DNA of 64,000 nt from Paramacrobiotus metropolitanus (lineage: Eukaryota > Tardigrada > Eutardigrada > Parachela > Macrobiotidae). Each line of letters begins with the position of its first letter. The stretch's first letter is position 1. The stretch lies in the NCBI RefSeq assembly GCF_019649055.1, contig NW_026570310.1:434001-498000 (forward strand). Direction: 5' to 3'. The translations under genes were made by a program, and so were the position numbers. Under the pieces are notes generated by a model. The model searched no databases. It was given only the letters and a program-made list of their open reading frames with translations, and was not told where the DNA came from. Positions 32,955 through 44,717 of the stretch are shown in pieces.

Positions 32955-33347
32955 TAGTGTTGGGTTGGCTCGGCCCAGGGCCGCGGCCCGACGGCCCGGG
33001 CCGTGTTCGGCCCGGCTCTTTGGGAGGGCCGCGTGGCCTCGGCCCGGGAAAGGGCCATGGTTCGGGCCGCGGCCCAGGCCGTGGCCCGTTGTGGACGTTA
33101 AATATGGAAAAAGACGTAGAAATCAAAAAATTTTGGGATTTATTGAAATTTAGTAGTTTTCGATGAGTTTTTTCAATTTTCACAGCATTAAACGTTCTTA
33201 GGTGAAAATCCGTCTATTTTTCCGTTGACGTACCCGCTGTAGCCGCTTGCATAATGACATCCGGGAACGAAATATTAGTGTGCTGCAAGGCGGTTGCCGG
33301 GCCTGGCAAACGACCCGGCCCTCTTGGGCCGGGCCGACTCAACACTG
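32955..33347. mobile_element. hAT-type MITE, 393 bp, with 8-bp target duplication
   Basis: GTACATTT at 32947-32954 and 33348-33355 is an 8-bp target-site duplication. The ends are imperfect inverted repeats starting TAGTGTTGGGTTGGC and (right, reverse complement) CAGTGTTGAGTCGGC, 18 of 22 matching with transitions only; YAGNG ends and 8-bp duplications are hallmarks of hAT elements. Subterminal regions are dense GGCCCGGGCC palindromes. It encodes nothing; the GC-rich Gly/Pro ORFs over it are spurious. Confidence 0.85.
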
Positions 33348-33355
33348 GTACATTT

Positions 33356-34745
33356 AATAAAACCTCAGATTTTGCCGCATGTCTTTGGTAAGTCACTGTG
33401 TTTAAACTTCTGTATATGAAATCATATATTAGCTGTACCAGGATGGTATATCGTTTCTGAAATACAGTTAGGATTTTTTGTTCAACATCATAGAATATGT
33501 GCCCTGCATGATTATAGTCGTGCTCTCATGGTACAGGTAAAGCAAAGAAAACGAGAAAGAGAGTTACGTTAATCCTCGGCAAGGAACTGCAACCGAGTAA
33601 CTGCGTGGTAGGTAACCACAATAATACTGTGATACAATCAACTAACATGCTCTGCAGGAATAACAGATAGCTGGCAAATTGGGTGCAGATTGAAATCAAA
33701 AAGTATTAGATAAGACGACCCAGATTGCTACAATAAAGTCGGCATACAGTATATTAAAGAAATCCATTAAATAACCTAAGACTCGATCAAGATCCTGGAG
33801 CATGGCGCCGCGCGATCGAGCTCGCACTGCCGTGCGAGACGCATTAAAGCAGATGCTGACAGCTTGTGCACTGCGCCGCGGCCTTTGTTCTGATTCAGAT
33901 AAAGCACACATTAAGAGCCAGGATAAAAACATATAACAAGTGTAAAACGTTGATGCCTAATTTGTACATCTGTCATTCAGCGATAATTACATTGCTCAAG
34001 CCATGCAATCAGAAATTTGATGTTTTGATTACATCTAATTTGCAGCGAAGCAGAATGCGACAATTAATGATCACTCAGTCTCGGACGGCAGAAGCGCAAA
34101 TTTTTTTGCAACAAATATTTTTGATTTTTCAGCAACAGATCAGAAACAGCAGCCGATTTTTAACAGTTCATACATCGAAGTCGAAAAATGAATTTCGCGA
34201 TTCTGTGCTTTTATAATCAAGACGATTTCCGATCGTTTCATTATTTTTATATGACTGTTGGAACTAACATCACCCAATGCTTTGCTCTTAGGGTGGATGT
34301 CACGAAGCAGCGTCGACAAACAAGCGAACAAAATGGCAGGCAGGGCACGTTCTACTTCTTGTTTATACAGATTGCAATCAGGCAGGAGTGAAATCCCAAT
34401 GTATTGTTCAAGCGTGGTAAGCGCATGTTTGCATGTGGTTTAAATTGTCTTTCCAGCGTGGACGGGTAAATGGTCTCGTTAAATACCTTTGGCTCGAAGT
34501 AGCTACTGTGGTGTAGTATCCAGTTGGAATCTTGGCGTACCCGAAGCCATCTTCAAAATTATTATTATTATAAATGCCTCAAAAATAATGGGCAAGCCAG
34601 AATGGTAAGATTAACTCGATCTCACCTTGACGATCGTATTACCTGGAGCCATATGCTTCGGAAGGAAGGGGAAGAAAGCATTTAAGTACGAACAAGCCCC
34701 CATTTGTTCGGCGCCGAAATCGCTTCAGTAACTTTATCCTAGAGT
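33356..34745. other. intergenic stretch with no recognised gene
   Basis: Short ORFs only. GATCGAGCTCGCAC near 33815 is a small palindromic region. No repeats or RNA genes seen. Confidence 0.45.
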
Positions 34746-35109
34746 TTATTCACAGCGGCTCCAGGATACCGCATTTGTCCAATAAACCAAGCCCTCCACG
34801 AAGCATTCCTTGGTCTCTGTGTCATTACGGTTTCTCTTCGAATCAATACGGAACAACTCGCACTTAGATCTTACGTTTGAGAACATGCTCCCTCTGGCAC
34901 GTTTTTCACGCTGATTGCACACAGAGAAACCAGGCATCTTGTTCCTACGCTAATACCACATTGTGCACTGTTTCTGGCTGTGTGCAGACGTAAAGGCGGT
35001 GAACAATGTCACGGTGGCTGACGGGGATTCTTTTTCATCTCACAAAACTTCCGCAACTCCCGTACTTTTCGAGGAAACCTGAACCGGCAGACAAGTTCAC
35101 CTCCGCAGA

Positions 35110-36300
35110 CAAGTTCATGCAGTAATTGCCGTGCACTTTGTGCCGTCGAACATTGTCGAGCAGCGTATAAAGATCCTCTGCCGAGACATTAACCGCTTTA
35201 GGCGGAAGCGCACAGGGGTGAACCTTAATGTTTTCCTCACAAAATTAACATTACTAAGGGCTGTTATAAGCTTGTTGAAGTAATCAGCCACTTCTTTGAT
35301 TTCACGTTGATTCTTGCTGTCCATTAACATTGCCGATGGGGCGTCTTCTAGCCAGAGGAAACCGTGGCAATGTAAAGGACCTCTGTGTTGATCTTCATAG
35401 CGTCCCCAGTGAACCCTGACTTTGAAATGTGAAATCAAAATTTTATCGAAGAAAATTCCAATCTATTTTGAAAAAACCATGCAACCACTATTGGGTTTTT
35501 CTTCTTTCCGCTATGGGTATTTTAATGTCCGAGCCAGAGTCGCTTGAACAGATTAAAGTATGGCTCGCTGCTGGTCAGCAGCACTAAAGGTGATGAAAAC
35601 GTTGAGAAGACCAAGCTGATCCATCATAGCCCAAAGTTCTTCCGTTTCGTCCACCAAAATTGGGGCGTCCCTCTTATTGTGGCACCAAAATACATAACGC
35701 TTTTTACCAGGGTTTCTAAATCCTGTTTACAGAGCCCTTTCAGCTCTTGCATCGTCATCTGTGTGTTGCGGTCACACTTTATGTCGACAAACAAACTGCT
35801 TTGCTTGAGCGTAGTCCAACGGGTGATGCTATTGTATGCAAAATACCGGAAACGACGGTGCTTGGCAAATCTTCCACCTACGCAGCGCATAAGATGTTGA
35901 AAATAATTATGTGGAGAAACAGTGCGCTGCCTCGCTGATCTTAAATCAGACGTCACAAATGGGAAGAGAACAGGGAACGATTTAGCAATGTGGATTTTAC
36001 TCCTGTGCGTGTAAAAGTATTTCTGGAGCATTCGATCTCGAGTGGTTTCCTTATGAACCTGCTTCATTGTGACGGTTCCTACATCGTGGTGGAATCGGAT
36101 TCCCTTCGTAAGCTGCGCACCACAGATACTATCACCCATTATGTTCAACTTCGACAGGGCATCCGCACTGTGCTTCTGGATGCGGGATATACCCTTACAC
36201 GACAGGAAATCGGCCTTTGGATCCGTCACATTCACCGTAAAGATAGGGAATTATTCCCGTTCCTTCGGTTTGGCCTTACGGGATTTACTTGTTTAGGGAT
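35110..36300 (-). pseudogene. Helitron Rep nuclease region
   Basis: The ORF at 36235-35624 and the one at 35438-35115 together give the N-terminal and HUH nuclease parts of a Helitron Rep/helicase. Landmarks in order are SPHNYFQHLMRCVGGRFAKH and RFRYFAYNSITRW, then IRGTPQFWWTKRK, then MMDQLGLLNVFITFSAAD (other frame, 35610-35550), then QHRGPLHCHGFLWLEDAP with the HUH-type HCH pair, then HKVHGNYCMN near 35120 in a third frame. Rep would nick and join DNA at Helitron ends for rolling-circle transposition. At least two frameshifts inactivate it. No helicase domain follows, and no terminal CTRR-hairpin was found. Confidence 0.8.
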
Positions 36301-36486
36301 GTTCTCACGGTCTCCTTAACCTTTTATTCATCCTTGCGTGGAGCAGAAGATGTCCTGATTCACCCACAGTGCTGCAGTAATGGATGTTGGACGTGCGCGC
36401 CGTAAGTGTTTCATTTAATTTAATGTGTACATTTTCCAGTTTTTCCCATGCCGTCAATTCACTAATAAATAGTTTTCTTACAGCGT

Positions 36487-36750
36487 TAAATCTTCCTGTG
36501 CATGCGGACAATTGCACGCTGTGCCTTGGTCGCGGAGACCTGGCTAAAGACACCGGACGTAACTGGCCGCGCTGCCGCGCCTGCTCCCAAGAAGGCGAAA
36601 CTGGACAAAGGACCACCGACTATGGTAACCATTCCAAACGCTTCCACTTCAGCTGAAGTTAGCTATTTGCCTACCGCACGCAATGTTAGCGGAAGTTTGC
36701 GCGCAAACACTCTGCTAAAGGAGGCCACAAGACGCCTGTTGGAAATATAA
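36487..36750 (+). CDS. possible terminal exon with a basic nuclear-signal-like run
   Basis: After a TTTCTTACAG acceptor at about 36482 a frame runs open to TAA at 36748-36750. It includes APAPKKAKLDKGPP, which resembles a nuclear localisation signal, and ends LLKEATRRLLEI. A second frame over the first half has CTLC...CRAC pairs but closes early. No upstream exon was identified, so this is weak. Confidence 0.25.
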
Positions 36751-36810
36751 ATTAAATCCCGTTAGATTTGAACCGAGATTTCTTCTCTAAGTAAACATAC
36801 GAATTTTTTA

Positions 36811-37263
36811 TCATAGGATTACGAAGATCCACACGTCTATGATCGACAGCTTTCCTGGTTGCCCAAATGCTAGTCTAAGACGTTTAATACCCAAGTTATA
36901 ATTCAATGGCGCCCATGAGAGTCGCTTACTCGGGCGATTTGGGTCCTTGCCGATCCATCGCCATGGCAGCTGCCCGTTATGAAAGTACTTTGCAAACTGG
37001 CCTGTCGATAAGCACTGTTGAAACTTCAGTTGCTTCTTTCTGATGGCGCAATACACCTCCCGTACACCACTTTTATCTCCCACCACCTTTGGCAGCTTCC
37101 TTCCGAATTGCTTTTCTCCGTGCCGAAACATAGGAAAGCGTGGTTTGCGGTGCTTCCACAGAATTGTGCCACGGTTCAGTGGCTGCATGTGCTCAGCCTG
37201 AAATATCAGACATGGCCACAAACCAGCTAGGCAACAAGCCACACCGAGTTTGGCCACACACAC
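36811..37263 (-). CDS. hypothetical 150-codon ORF
   Basis: A basic ORF with a short hydrophobic start (VACCLAGLWPCLIF) and several Trp/Arg-rich stretches. No family is recognised and the opposite strand is also partly open, so it may be chance. Confidence 0.2.
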   Translation of the reverse strand: MCVAKLGVACCLAGLWPCLIFQAEHMQPLNRGTILWKHRKPRFPMFRHGEKQFGRKLPKVVGDKSGVREVYCAIRKKQLKFQQCLSTGQFAKYFHNGQLPWRWIGKDPNRPSKRLSWAPLNYNLGIKRLRLAFGQPGKLSIIDVWIFVIL

Positions 37264-37859
37264 AATGCAGACAAAAGTGTACTAATGACAGTATTTGGTG
37301 CTTGCCTGGTGTTCTGCCGTCACTGTCACCCAATCACGTTTCCAAAGAAAAAAAAACAAAGCGTTCGCTAAATTACCCGATAATAGCAACAAAGTCTAAT
37401 TTCTGGATCCGCAAGTAAATCCGCGCTTTATTTAACAAAAGAACCATCGAAAACGCCATTTCGTATACCGTGCGAAAATACTACTGCTAATTCAAAACAA
37501 TAGACGATACTCTTCAAAGCTAAACCGAACAAAGAACCATAGAGTTCTAAATAGAAGCTTTGATCACGTACTTATCACAATACCAAGACAAATACTTCCC
37601 CACAAAAAGTCACGGTTTAATATCCACGAGGATATAGAAAAGTTTCATCGCGCTGACTCGGGTGATACTTTGGTGGATACTGTCCGCGCGCAGGCTTCTC
37701 GGACGCTCTACGATTCGACACAGGCAGATGCTGAATTCCGCCGTATTTAATTATGAAATTATTTTACTTTAGTTACCCACTGATACCTCTGTGGCGCTGT
37801 GGTTTGCGGCCCAGACGACTGGTGAATGAAACGATTCCTAAGTCTATCTGCATAATATT

Positions 37860-38640
37860 GCAAGCCCAATATGGGATCAGCATCTCGAAAGCAACCCTTT
37901 AGTCATGGATCGCCTTCGTGCTTTCGATTTTACTGTTAGTCCTTTGAAATGCCACTTTGGCATGCCCAGTTACAAAGTCCTAGGATTATTCTAACCGAAG
38001 AAGGGATCCGACAAGACCCCGATAAAATTTCTGCTGTGGAAAGCTATCCGGTACTTGAAACAACTAAAGAAGTTCTTTGGGTCATTTTGGCTTTGCTCCA
38101 TTTGATTGGCAATTTGCCCTAAATTTTTCTCAGATCAGTGCACCTTTAACTAAGCTATCGGCTGGAACTTTAAAAGATCTAGAAAAGTGTGAATTTAAAT
38201 GGACAACCAAATGTGACCAGGCTTTCGGTGAGCTAAAGAAAAGGTTGACAACTGCTGCCGTTTTTGCATTTTTTCATTGAAAATTTACTACTCGCTGTTC
38301 ATGTCGGTGCCAGCCGATATAGCTTGCGGAGCCGTTTCAGTTCAGAAACATCCTGAACGATGGAAGCCTATAACCTGATGTCCGCGAAAGTTGCTAAAGC
38401 GAAAAGATCTTTCAACTATCGGAAGAGGATGTTCGGGGATCTTGTATGCAACCAGAAATTTTGTCCATATATTTATGGAAAAGAGGTCGACGTGTTTACC
38501 GATCATGCTTCGATGACGTGGGTGATGTCATTAAAACCAAAAATCAGAAACTAGCGAGATGGTCTTCCCGAATTTAGTGCTGAGTGTACATCACCATCAA
38601 GAAATAAATATATAAACCCAAAATAAGTCTTCTCTTGCCC
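37860..38640 (+). pseudogene. pol: Ty3/gypsy reverse transcriptase-RNase H relic
   Basis: Degenerate pol text occurs in several frames. At 37905-37990 there is DRLRAFDFTVSPLKCHFGM with YKVLG (end of RT palm/thumb). At 38010-38060 there is IRQDPDKISAVESYPV. At 38110-38280 there is NFSQISAPLTKLSA and KWTTKCDQAFGELKKRLTTA (connection). At 38380-38555 there is YIYGKEVDVFTDHASMTWVM, which carries the DHAS/TDH active-site motif of gypsy RNase H. Stops and frameshifts are frequent. No LTR or integrase is seen nearby. It represents an old, decayed insertion. Confidence 0.78.
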
Positions 38641-39101
38641 AAGGCAAACGGCGCCTACCTCCAAATATTAGCGGGTCAACAAAACACAATACTGAAAACA
38701 GACTCTGAATGGATGACTCCCATTATCATACGGCGTGCCGGACCAATAATTATGAACTAAATTATGAGTTGGATCTCCGCCGCTTCGCATCCTGAAGATT
38801 TTCCAACGGAAAAACAAAACTTTCTTGGTCTAGCTCTTGGAACGTTACCTGGAAAGCGTTATGCATCATATGCAATTCTCTGCAGAAACGATGTTCTGTT
38901 TGAAAGTTAACCCCTGTTCCATTTGTTCGGCAATTTTTACACTGAGTGTTCACGCTGAGTATTCACACAGATACATAATCAAGAGTACTAAGGAATAAAA
39001 CCAAAAACAAGCGGAATAATGAAAGTACTGAATCGTGCCTGGGTGTTCAGTGACTTTCATTCTAAAATAAGTGTTACGGAAGAGTGCAAAAAAAAACACG
39101 C

Positions 39102-39322
39102 ACTCAATTTATTACTGTACTCTAACCCTGCACTTGAAGGAAATTTATACGCTATGAGCGACACGGTGCTGTATAGCCGGATAAACGTTCAGCCAATTCA
39201 CGTTGTAACATGTACTAGCTGCAAGCCGCGTATGTGAATGGTGAATGCGCTCGTACAAGTGCGTGTAGCTGCACTGTACAAATTTCCTTCAAGTACAGGG
39301 TTAGGGTACAGTATTACAGTGC
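39102..39322. repeat. inverted repeat ~45-bp arms, family shared with 44.8 kb
   Basis: 39102-39150 (ACTGTACTCTAACCCTGC...) pairs with the reverse complement of 39275-39322 at roughly 85-90%. The segment TGTACGAGCGCATTCAC inside the right half (minus strand) recurs at 44850-44866 in similar context, so the two loci share a dispersed repeat. Confidence 0.65.
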
Positions 39323-40359
39323 TGCCGAATTTGAGGTTTTCTTTAAAATTGACCGCATGTGTGACGTACGATAAAAAATGCAGATTAGTATTATAAACCT
39401 TGAACTGATTATTGATTTCCATACTGTCACAAAACTGATAAGCGTATTGACAACAGTAGCCGCGTCTGGGTGTTTCGAATGCAGAGCTTCACAAATAGCT
39501 CGAGTCTGCATCATGGCTTCGCGAACCGCTAGCAAACTGTCCGAGAACGTTGATTGACTTCATTCAAAACAGAATCAAGATCATGGAGGTTATGCAAAAC
39601 CGACGGGGCCACTCAAGTAGGGTTGCCATAACGGTGTTACCGTACGAGTCACTTCCACGGAATTGTGTGACGGCCGAAAAAGCAGTGCTTTTGGCTGGAT
39701 TTCGTTAAGTATCCACACAAAAAACACATTTCTGATGGCTGTAAACCATTATTACCGTCCTTCGGAAGATTCAAAACTGAACATATAATTTTGAAAAATC
39801 GGCAGAGTTCTTAAAATTTACGGGCCGAAATTCACCTGGAAAAAGATTGAGAAATCAGAAAATCGGAAAAGGACGATTACTTAACGGCTTACCGTGGTGC
39901 CTTTTCGTGCCAGTCGGGTGTGACAGCGAGGTCGATCGTACCCTCTGTTTCTTGTTGATCCGTTCCCAACATAAAATATTGCACGAGTGAACTCTTCAAA
40001 ACCGGCCATCGGGGGCAATTGTTCGAGCAGCAAATATATATAACTCTTATTTGGCATGTTTTAAAGAATTCTGAACAGGCGACACGCATATCCCAATCAT
40101 TTCGCAACCCTGTAATTGAAATCCCACTAAAAATTCTTCACAGGTAAAGTCCAAAATGCAGATACTACACCTTAATCGCAATTAATAATTTTAGATTCCA
40201 AACAATCTAGGTAAGTTCATGATCGGGTGAGATGTCCAAGCATTTTAATTGCGAGCGCTGTTGTAATAGACCCGTTTGCACCTATGGCATCACCCGTCTG
40301 GGCTTGCTGATAATTAATATGAATTAGATATGAAGTATGTGGTAAAGGAAAGATGAATA

Positions 40360-40918
40360 ATAGTTCTCACTTCCGTGACATGATCAAGCAGTTCTTCCAC
40401 GGGAATGTAACCGAATTTGTCAACATCAAGAGACACCGTGCAGGTTGATGACGGTGAAGTCATTTCGTCAACGTGAGCAGAATCAAGTGGGATTATCCGT
40501 AACAGAAGGTACGGCGGCGGCGCAGCTAGCTGCCGTTCTGCTTAATATTTCGCCACGGTCATAGTGTTTTCGACATGGATGTAAGCGCTCTGTTTACTGG
40601 AAGCTTTCTCCTCCGCATTAAACTTCGTCGGACATACTGTTCAACGTACAAGCCCGTTTTCAAACCTGTAGACCGCTGTAAGCGCGACGCAGTGAATAAG
40701 CGCACAGTTAAAGGCTAGATTTTATCTACTCTACACTGGATACATTGGCGTAGAGCACTCAGTCTATCTCATACTTGTCTCTCTCACACACCCCTCACAC
40801 CGCAGTGGCGTTAATGATCAATACGCCGTGACGTGCCGAAGCACTTTGAATGGCTCAAGCCCACGTTTTTCAAATGTCCCGGTTACAGCGGTCTACAGGT
40901 TTGAAAACGGGCTTGTAT
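40360..40918. repeat. perfect 35-bp inverted repeat and gene relic related to 29.5 kb
   Basis: 40648-40682 (TACAAGCCCGTTTTCAAACC...) and 40884-40918 are exact reverse complements over 35 bp, 201 bp apart. On the minus strand from about 40690 to 40365 there is coding-like text related to the relic at 29468-29799, ending GYIPVEELLDHVTE just before a GTGAGA donor-like site; a TAA interrupts it. Because of the inverted repeat, the plus-strand ORF at 40850-41239 starts with the same RSTGLKTGLY peptide. Confidence 0.75.
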
Positions 40919-41239
40919 AATCTGCGGTTCTGTAATATCTTCAAGGTGCTGCTTAATACGGTCGATATCACTTTGAATTCGTTTGCCTCGAGCGCAGCCA
41001 TTTTCAGAACTCCAATTTGTAGTCAGAATCGGTATACAGACCTTTCGATTCAAACCAAAAAGGTGATACTTATGGCTGTACGAAAAATTAAATTTTATTT
41101 TCCTCCATTTTTCAAACGTTTGTGGTTTCTCGTTGGCGAAGGACTGATTTCGCAGTTCTCCAGAAAAAATCGAAACGGCTTTGCGAAAAGGCGTACAAAA
41201 CCAAAAACCACTGTCGCGTGCTGTGGTTTGCTATTCTAA

Positions 41240-42439
41240 CTGCGCCTCTGGCGGTTATGCTGAACACAGTGTCAGAGACCGCTCACTCGAGGCGGTAGAC
41301 ACCTCTTGTGGCTTTGCTCTGTCGCCCGCCCGCACATGGCTACTCCATTCGTGCCGCGCTATTACGCTGCTCACTCAGCGTATACTTTGTCTACGCTGAC
41401 CAATCAGCGTATTTCTCTGCACTCTTGGGGGTGGAGCCCTGCGCCTACGGGCGATTCCATGCTTTGCAACATCAGCTTTTGCATACCCGCAGCACGCGGA
41501 ATCATTATCACGATTCCTTGATAGCGCACTGCAGGCACTTTTTCCACAGCTTTTCCCACATCGGGTTTTCTGTTGGTTTTGTGTTGTTGTTGCTTTATTG
41601 TTATCACAATAAAGGCTATTTGCCCCATTTTCCATCTGCTTCTGTGTCATATCTGACAACAGTTTACCGGTTGTTAAAGCTAGGATATATTCAGAATTTT
41701 GAATTTCAGAATTCAAAAATTTAAAGATTTTTTATATTTTCATCTTGTCTTTCCTGTTTCCAGTTTATTTTGTTGTTCCGTTGTTTTGTTTTTCCGTAGT
41801 TCTCTTAGTTTTTTTGAATGGCTTATACCCTGTCACCGCCCCAGTGGAACGACCAACACGGAACCCGGCGCGTGCGAGTGGACTTGGAGGACATATTCGA
41901 TCTCTCCAAAAAGCCATTGGCCCGACACGAGACTTAAACCATGCGTCTGCGTGATGGGATGCGATTTGCCTCGCGGATCAAACTTCTGGATTCTTATCTA
42001 GATCAAGTCTTGTTACGCTGGATGATCTGTACAAATATCTTGTGTTGTTACACCGGGATTTCAAGACTGTACATGTGCGATTACTGTAGCGACGTTCACA
42101 TGTTAGACCACAGAATGTGTTTACCGGAAAAATGCGCACGTTATATACCCACGCTGCACGGGCAAAATTCACGATAATTTATCAGCAAAATTAAACTGGA
42201 ATTCCTTGAGCAGCATTCAAGTTTTAACTTTTTATCTAATTAGCTGATAGTATGAAAAAATAAAAAATCAGCTAGAATTTGTATTACAGAAGGCTGAAAA
42301 GCGGTACAGACAAATTAGATCTCTGTATCATGTTGGTTTGTTGTGGTGTGTGGGGGTGCCCCTGCGGGGGGCGGAGGCGGTTTTGTTCAGCACGGGCAGT
42401 GACTGACACTGACAGTGGACGCGTGCGACCGTCCCAAAC
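41240..42439. other. intergenic stretch with no recognised gene
   Basis: Short ORFs in several frames without motifs; T-rich tracts at 41560-41830. Nothing identified. Confidence 0.4.
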
Positions 42440-42651
42440 GACCGGTCGTCTCAGCCTCTGAACCGTCCGAAACGACCGGGGGCCGCCGGCAGAAACGACC
42501 GGATACGAAATTACATGCATTCGTTTTTTTTGCGACTGAAAGAGTGAAAAAACTTATAGGGCAAAATTTTCGGCGGTCGTTTTGGCGGCCCCCGGTCGTT
42601 TCGGACGGTTTAGAGGCTGAAACGGCCGGCCGCCGTCTCAGACGACCGGTC
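42440..42651. repeat. GC-rich foldback, ~60-bp inverted arms
   Basis: Left arm 42440-42507 (GACCGGTCGTCT, CAGCCTCTGAACCGTCCGAA, ...) pairs with the right arm 42571-42651, which has an extra ~20 bp (GCCGTCTCA region). Arms consist of repeated CGAAACGACCGG motifs. Similarity of outer flanks (CGTCC...AA) suggests the repeat extends a little further. No target duplication is visible. It resembles the GC-rich subterminal regions of the two hAT-type MITEs. Confidence 0.75.
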
Positions 42652-43943
42652 ATTAGGACGATTACAGACGCGTTTTCAGGATGGGCACAGAAAGAGGGAT
42701 GAAACATGGGTGAAAAAGCAATTAAATTACGTGGAAATATGCCACTTGAAACAAGAAAATGTAACATGGATTTGGGTTGTGAATTTTGGCCGTGCAGCGT
42801 GAAACACACTCTTTTGTCTAACTTGTGAATGTCGCTACAGTATTCCTCGAAGATGCATCTAGTAGTGGGTTTTCGGAAACACGGTCCGGCTGACCCGAAT
42901 GGGATGCGGTGATAAACTAATGTCGTAAATCACTGATGACGTATTGATTAAAGTAAACAGTGCTTTTAATGTTGACAAGAAAAAATAAATAAATGATGCA
43001 TGAATGATAATACACATAAAAGGACGGTTTCGTTTTCATGCTCCTTTTTGTGATTATTTGTTGAGATTGTTGTTGAAATTTTGTTTCCCGTGGTTTTTTC
43101 TTTGTTTTCTAAACTTGATAAAAACATTGTTTATTTGTTTGTTTTCGAACCATTTTTTTCTTGACGCACATTGGCGTCAAGCCGATGCTTGTCCCATTGG
43201 AGGATAAGTATTTATGTTTTTAGTCAGCATCGTCTTAATTTCTCGTAGCAGAAGAAAATAAATATGATAAATATTTTCCTCTGTGACAGTACAATTATGC
43301 CAAGCCTTTCAAAAACTCCATCTGCATTAAGTTAGTGTGCTGTCAAAACGAGCAAAAAAGCATTTCAGTAGTCTTTGCTTGATGGACACATTTAGGTATA
43401 AATTAGTGACATGAAAATAATCATTTTGTTCAGTACTCGTTTATGCTTCGAGCAGCGGGTCGCTACATGCACTGACCCGCAAATTTCGGCCAAACAATTC
43501 ACCTGCAAGGAAAGATCAGCTGGGCACTTCCGCCAACAACTGCTATTATCCGGTATTTCTTGTTCGAAATATGATTATCAAGTGATCAATGATGTCGGCA
43601 TGTCAAAACCTGCTGTCCACTTTTTTGCGTCTATAAATGCGATCGGTCGCTTTATACCGCACGCTTATGACGGATTCGCAATTTATTCGGCATAGGGATA
43701 TTAGCCAGATTCCGTGACGTGTTCGGACCGATAGCTGTGTCCTCATTTAATGGCCATTCGCTGTTGTACTTTGCTGTTTCTGGGGATTTCAATCCCACCG
43801 TTTTTCATGGCCTGCAGCACAGCTTTGCTGGCTGCAAAATCCGGTCTGATGTTCCACGAGAGCACGGTGCGCGTGTCAAATTTCGGCAATAAAGCCGAAA
43901 TCCTTTTGTCTTGTTGCGACGGATATTGCTGTGATGTATGGTG
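42652..43943. other. intergenic stretch with no recognised gene
   Basis: T-rich and AT-rich. A 94-codon plus ORF at 43411-43695 begins with a hydrophobic run (MKIIILFSTRLCF) but matches nothing known to me. Confidence 0.35.
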
Positions 43944-44504
43944 TAGAGATGGCAACGGCTGGCTTAATGGCTTATCGGCTGGCTGCGGCTGGCTAAAATA
44001 GTGAGCCGGCTCGAAAGTATCGGCTCACCTACCTGAGCCGGCTCTAACGGCTCGGCTCTGAACGCGAGCCGGCTAAGCCGGCTCGGAGCCGGCTTAGCCG
44101 ATAGTTTTTTAGCGCGGAAAACACAAGCGCTTTTTCACTGAAAAGCACTTTTTTCTGTTCTCATTTAAGCAAAAACTGTTTTTGATCAGTTTTTATTTGA
44201 AAAAAATGTCTCCAAAACAAAAATTCAGCACTTTTTTATAAGATCATCGATTTTTCAAGTCTCTAAATCGGCTTTGAACGGGCCAAAAGAGCTAAAATTA
44301 AACTTTCCAACACATTTTCGCGCACAATGCGCAAGCCGTTAGCCGACATCGGCTTACGGCTGGCTCGCGGCTGGCTGAGACTCCGAGCCGGCTCAATCGG
44401 CTCGGCTAGCATCGGCTACGGCTTCAGTTTTGGGTCGAGCCGGCTCAGCCGAAGCCGGCTTAGCCGCGGCTCAAACGGCTTCGGCTGAGCCGTTGCCATC
44501 TCTA
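43944..44504. mobile_element. hAT-type MITE, 561 bp, with perfect TIR and TSD
   Basis: GTATGGTG at 43936-43943 and 44505-44512 is an 8-bp target duplication. Termini are a perfect 17-bp inverted repeat TAGAGATGGCAACGGCT. Both subterminal regions are packed with GAGCCGGCTC/AGCCGGCT palindromes (43950-44105 and 44330-44490), which would give a very stable folded structure. The 200-bp core is AT-rich and non-coding. TAGAG ends plus the 8-bp duplication identify hAT; the perfect TIR suggests recent mobility. Confidence 0.92.
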
Positions 44505-44717
44505 GTATGGTGTACGTGTGAGTGATATAAATAAATATGTAAAAAGTGTTAGCGTTCAGTTTCCTAATGGTGAGCTAACCTATCATACCCTGTTAGACTT
44601 AGGTTGCAAGAAATCATTCAGGCGCACACCAGACATTTCCTGTACAGGTGCATTGACTGCATTCACAATTTACGTCCACCGATGATCCACGAGAGCACCA
44701 GTGCCATACCGATAAAT

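Noticed and set aside
32936-33183. Gly/Pro/Arg-rich ORFs on both strands
   Set aside because: They are translations of GGCCCG palindromes in a MITE and are open on both strands for compositional reasons.
35544-35938. Plus-strand ORFs over 35.5-36.3 kb
   Set aside because: Antisense shadows of the Helitron Rep region, which carries the diagnostic motifs on the minus strand.
39296-39312. AGGGTTAGGGT resembling telomere repeat
   Set aside because: Just two half units within an inverted repeat; no array.
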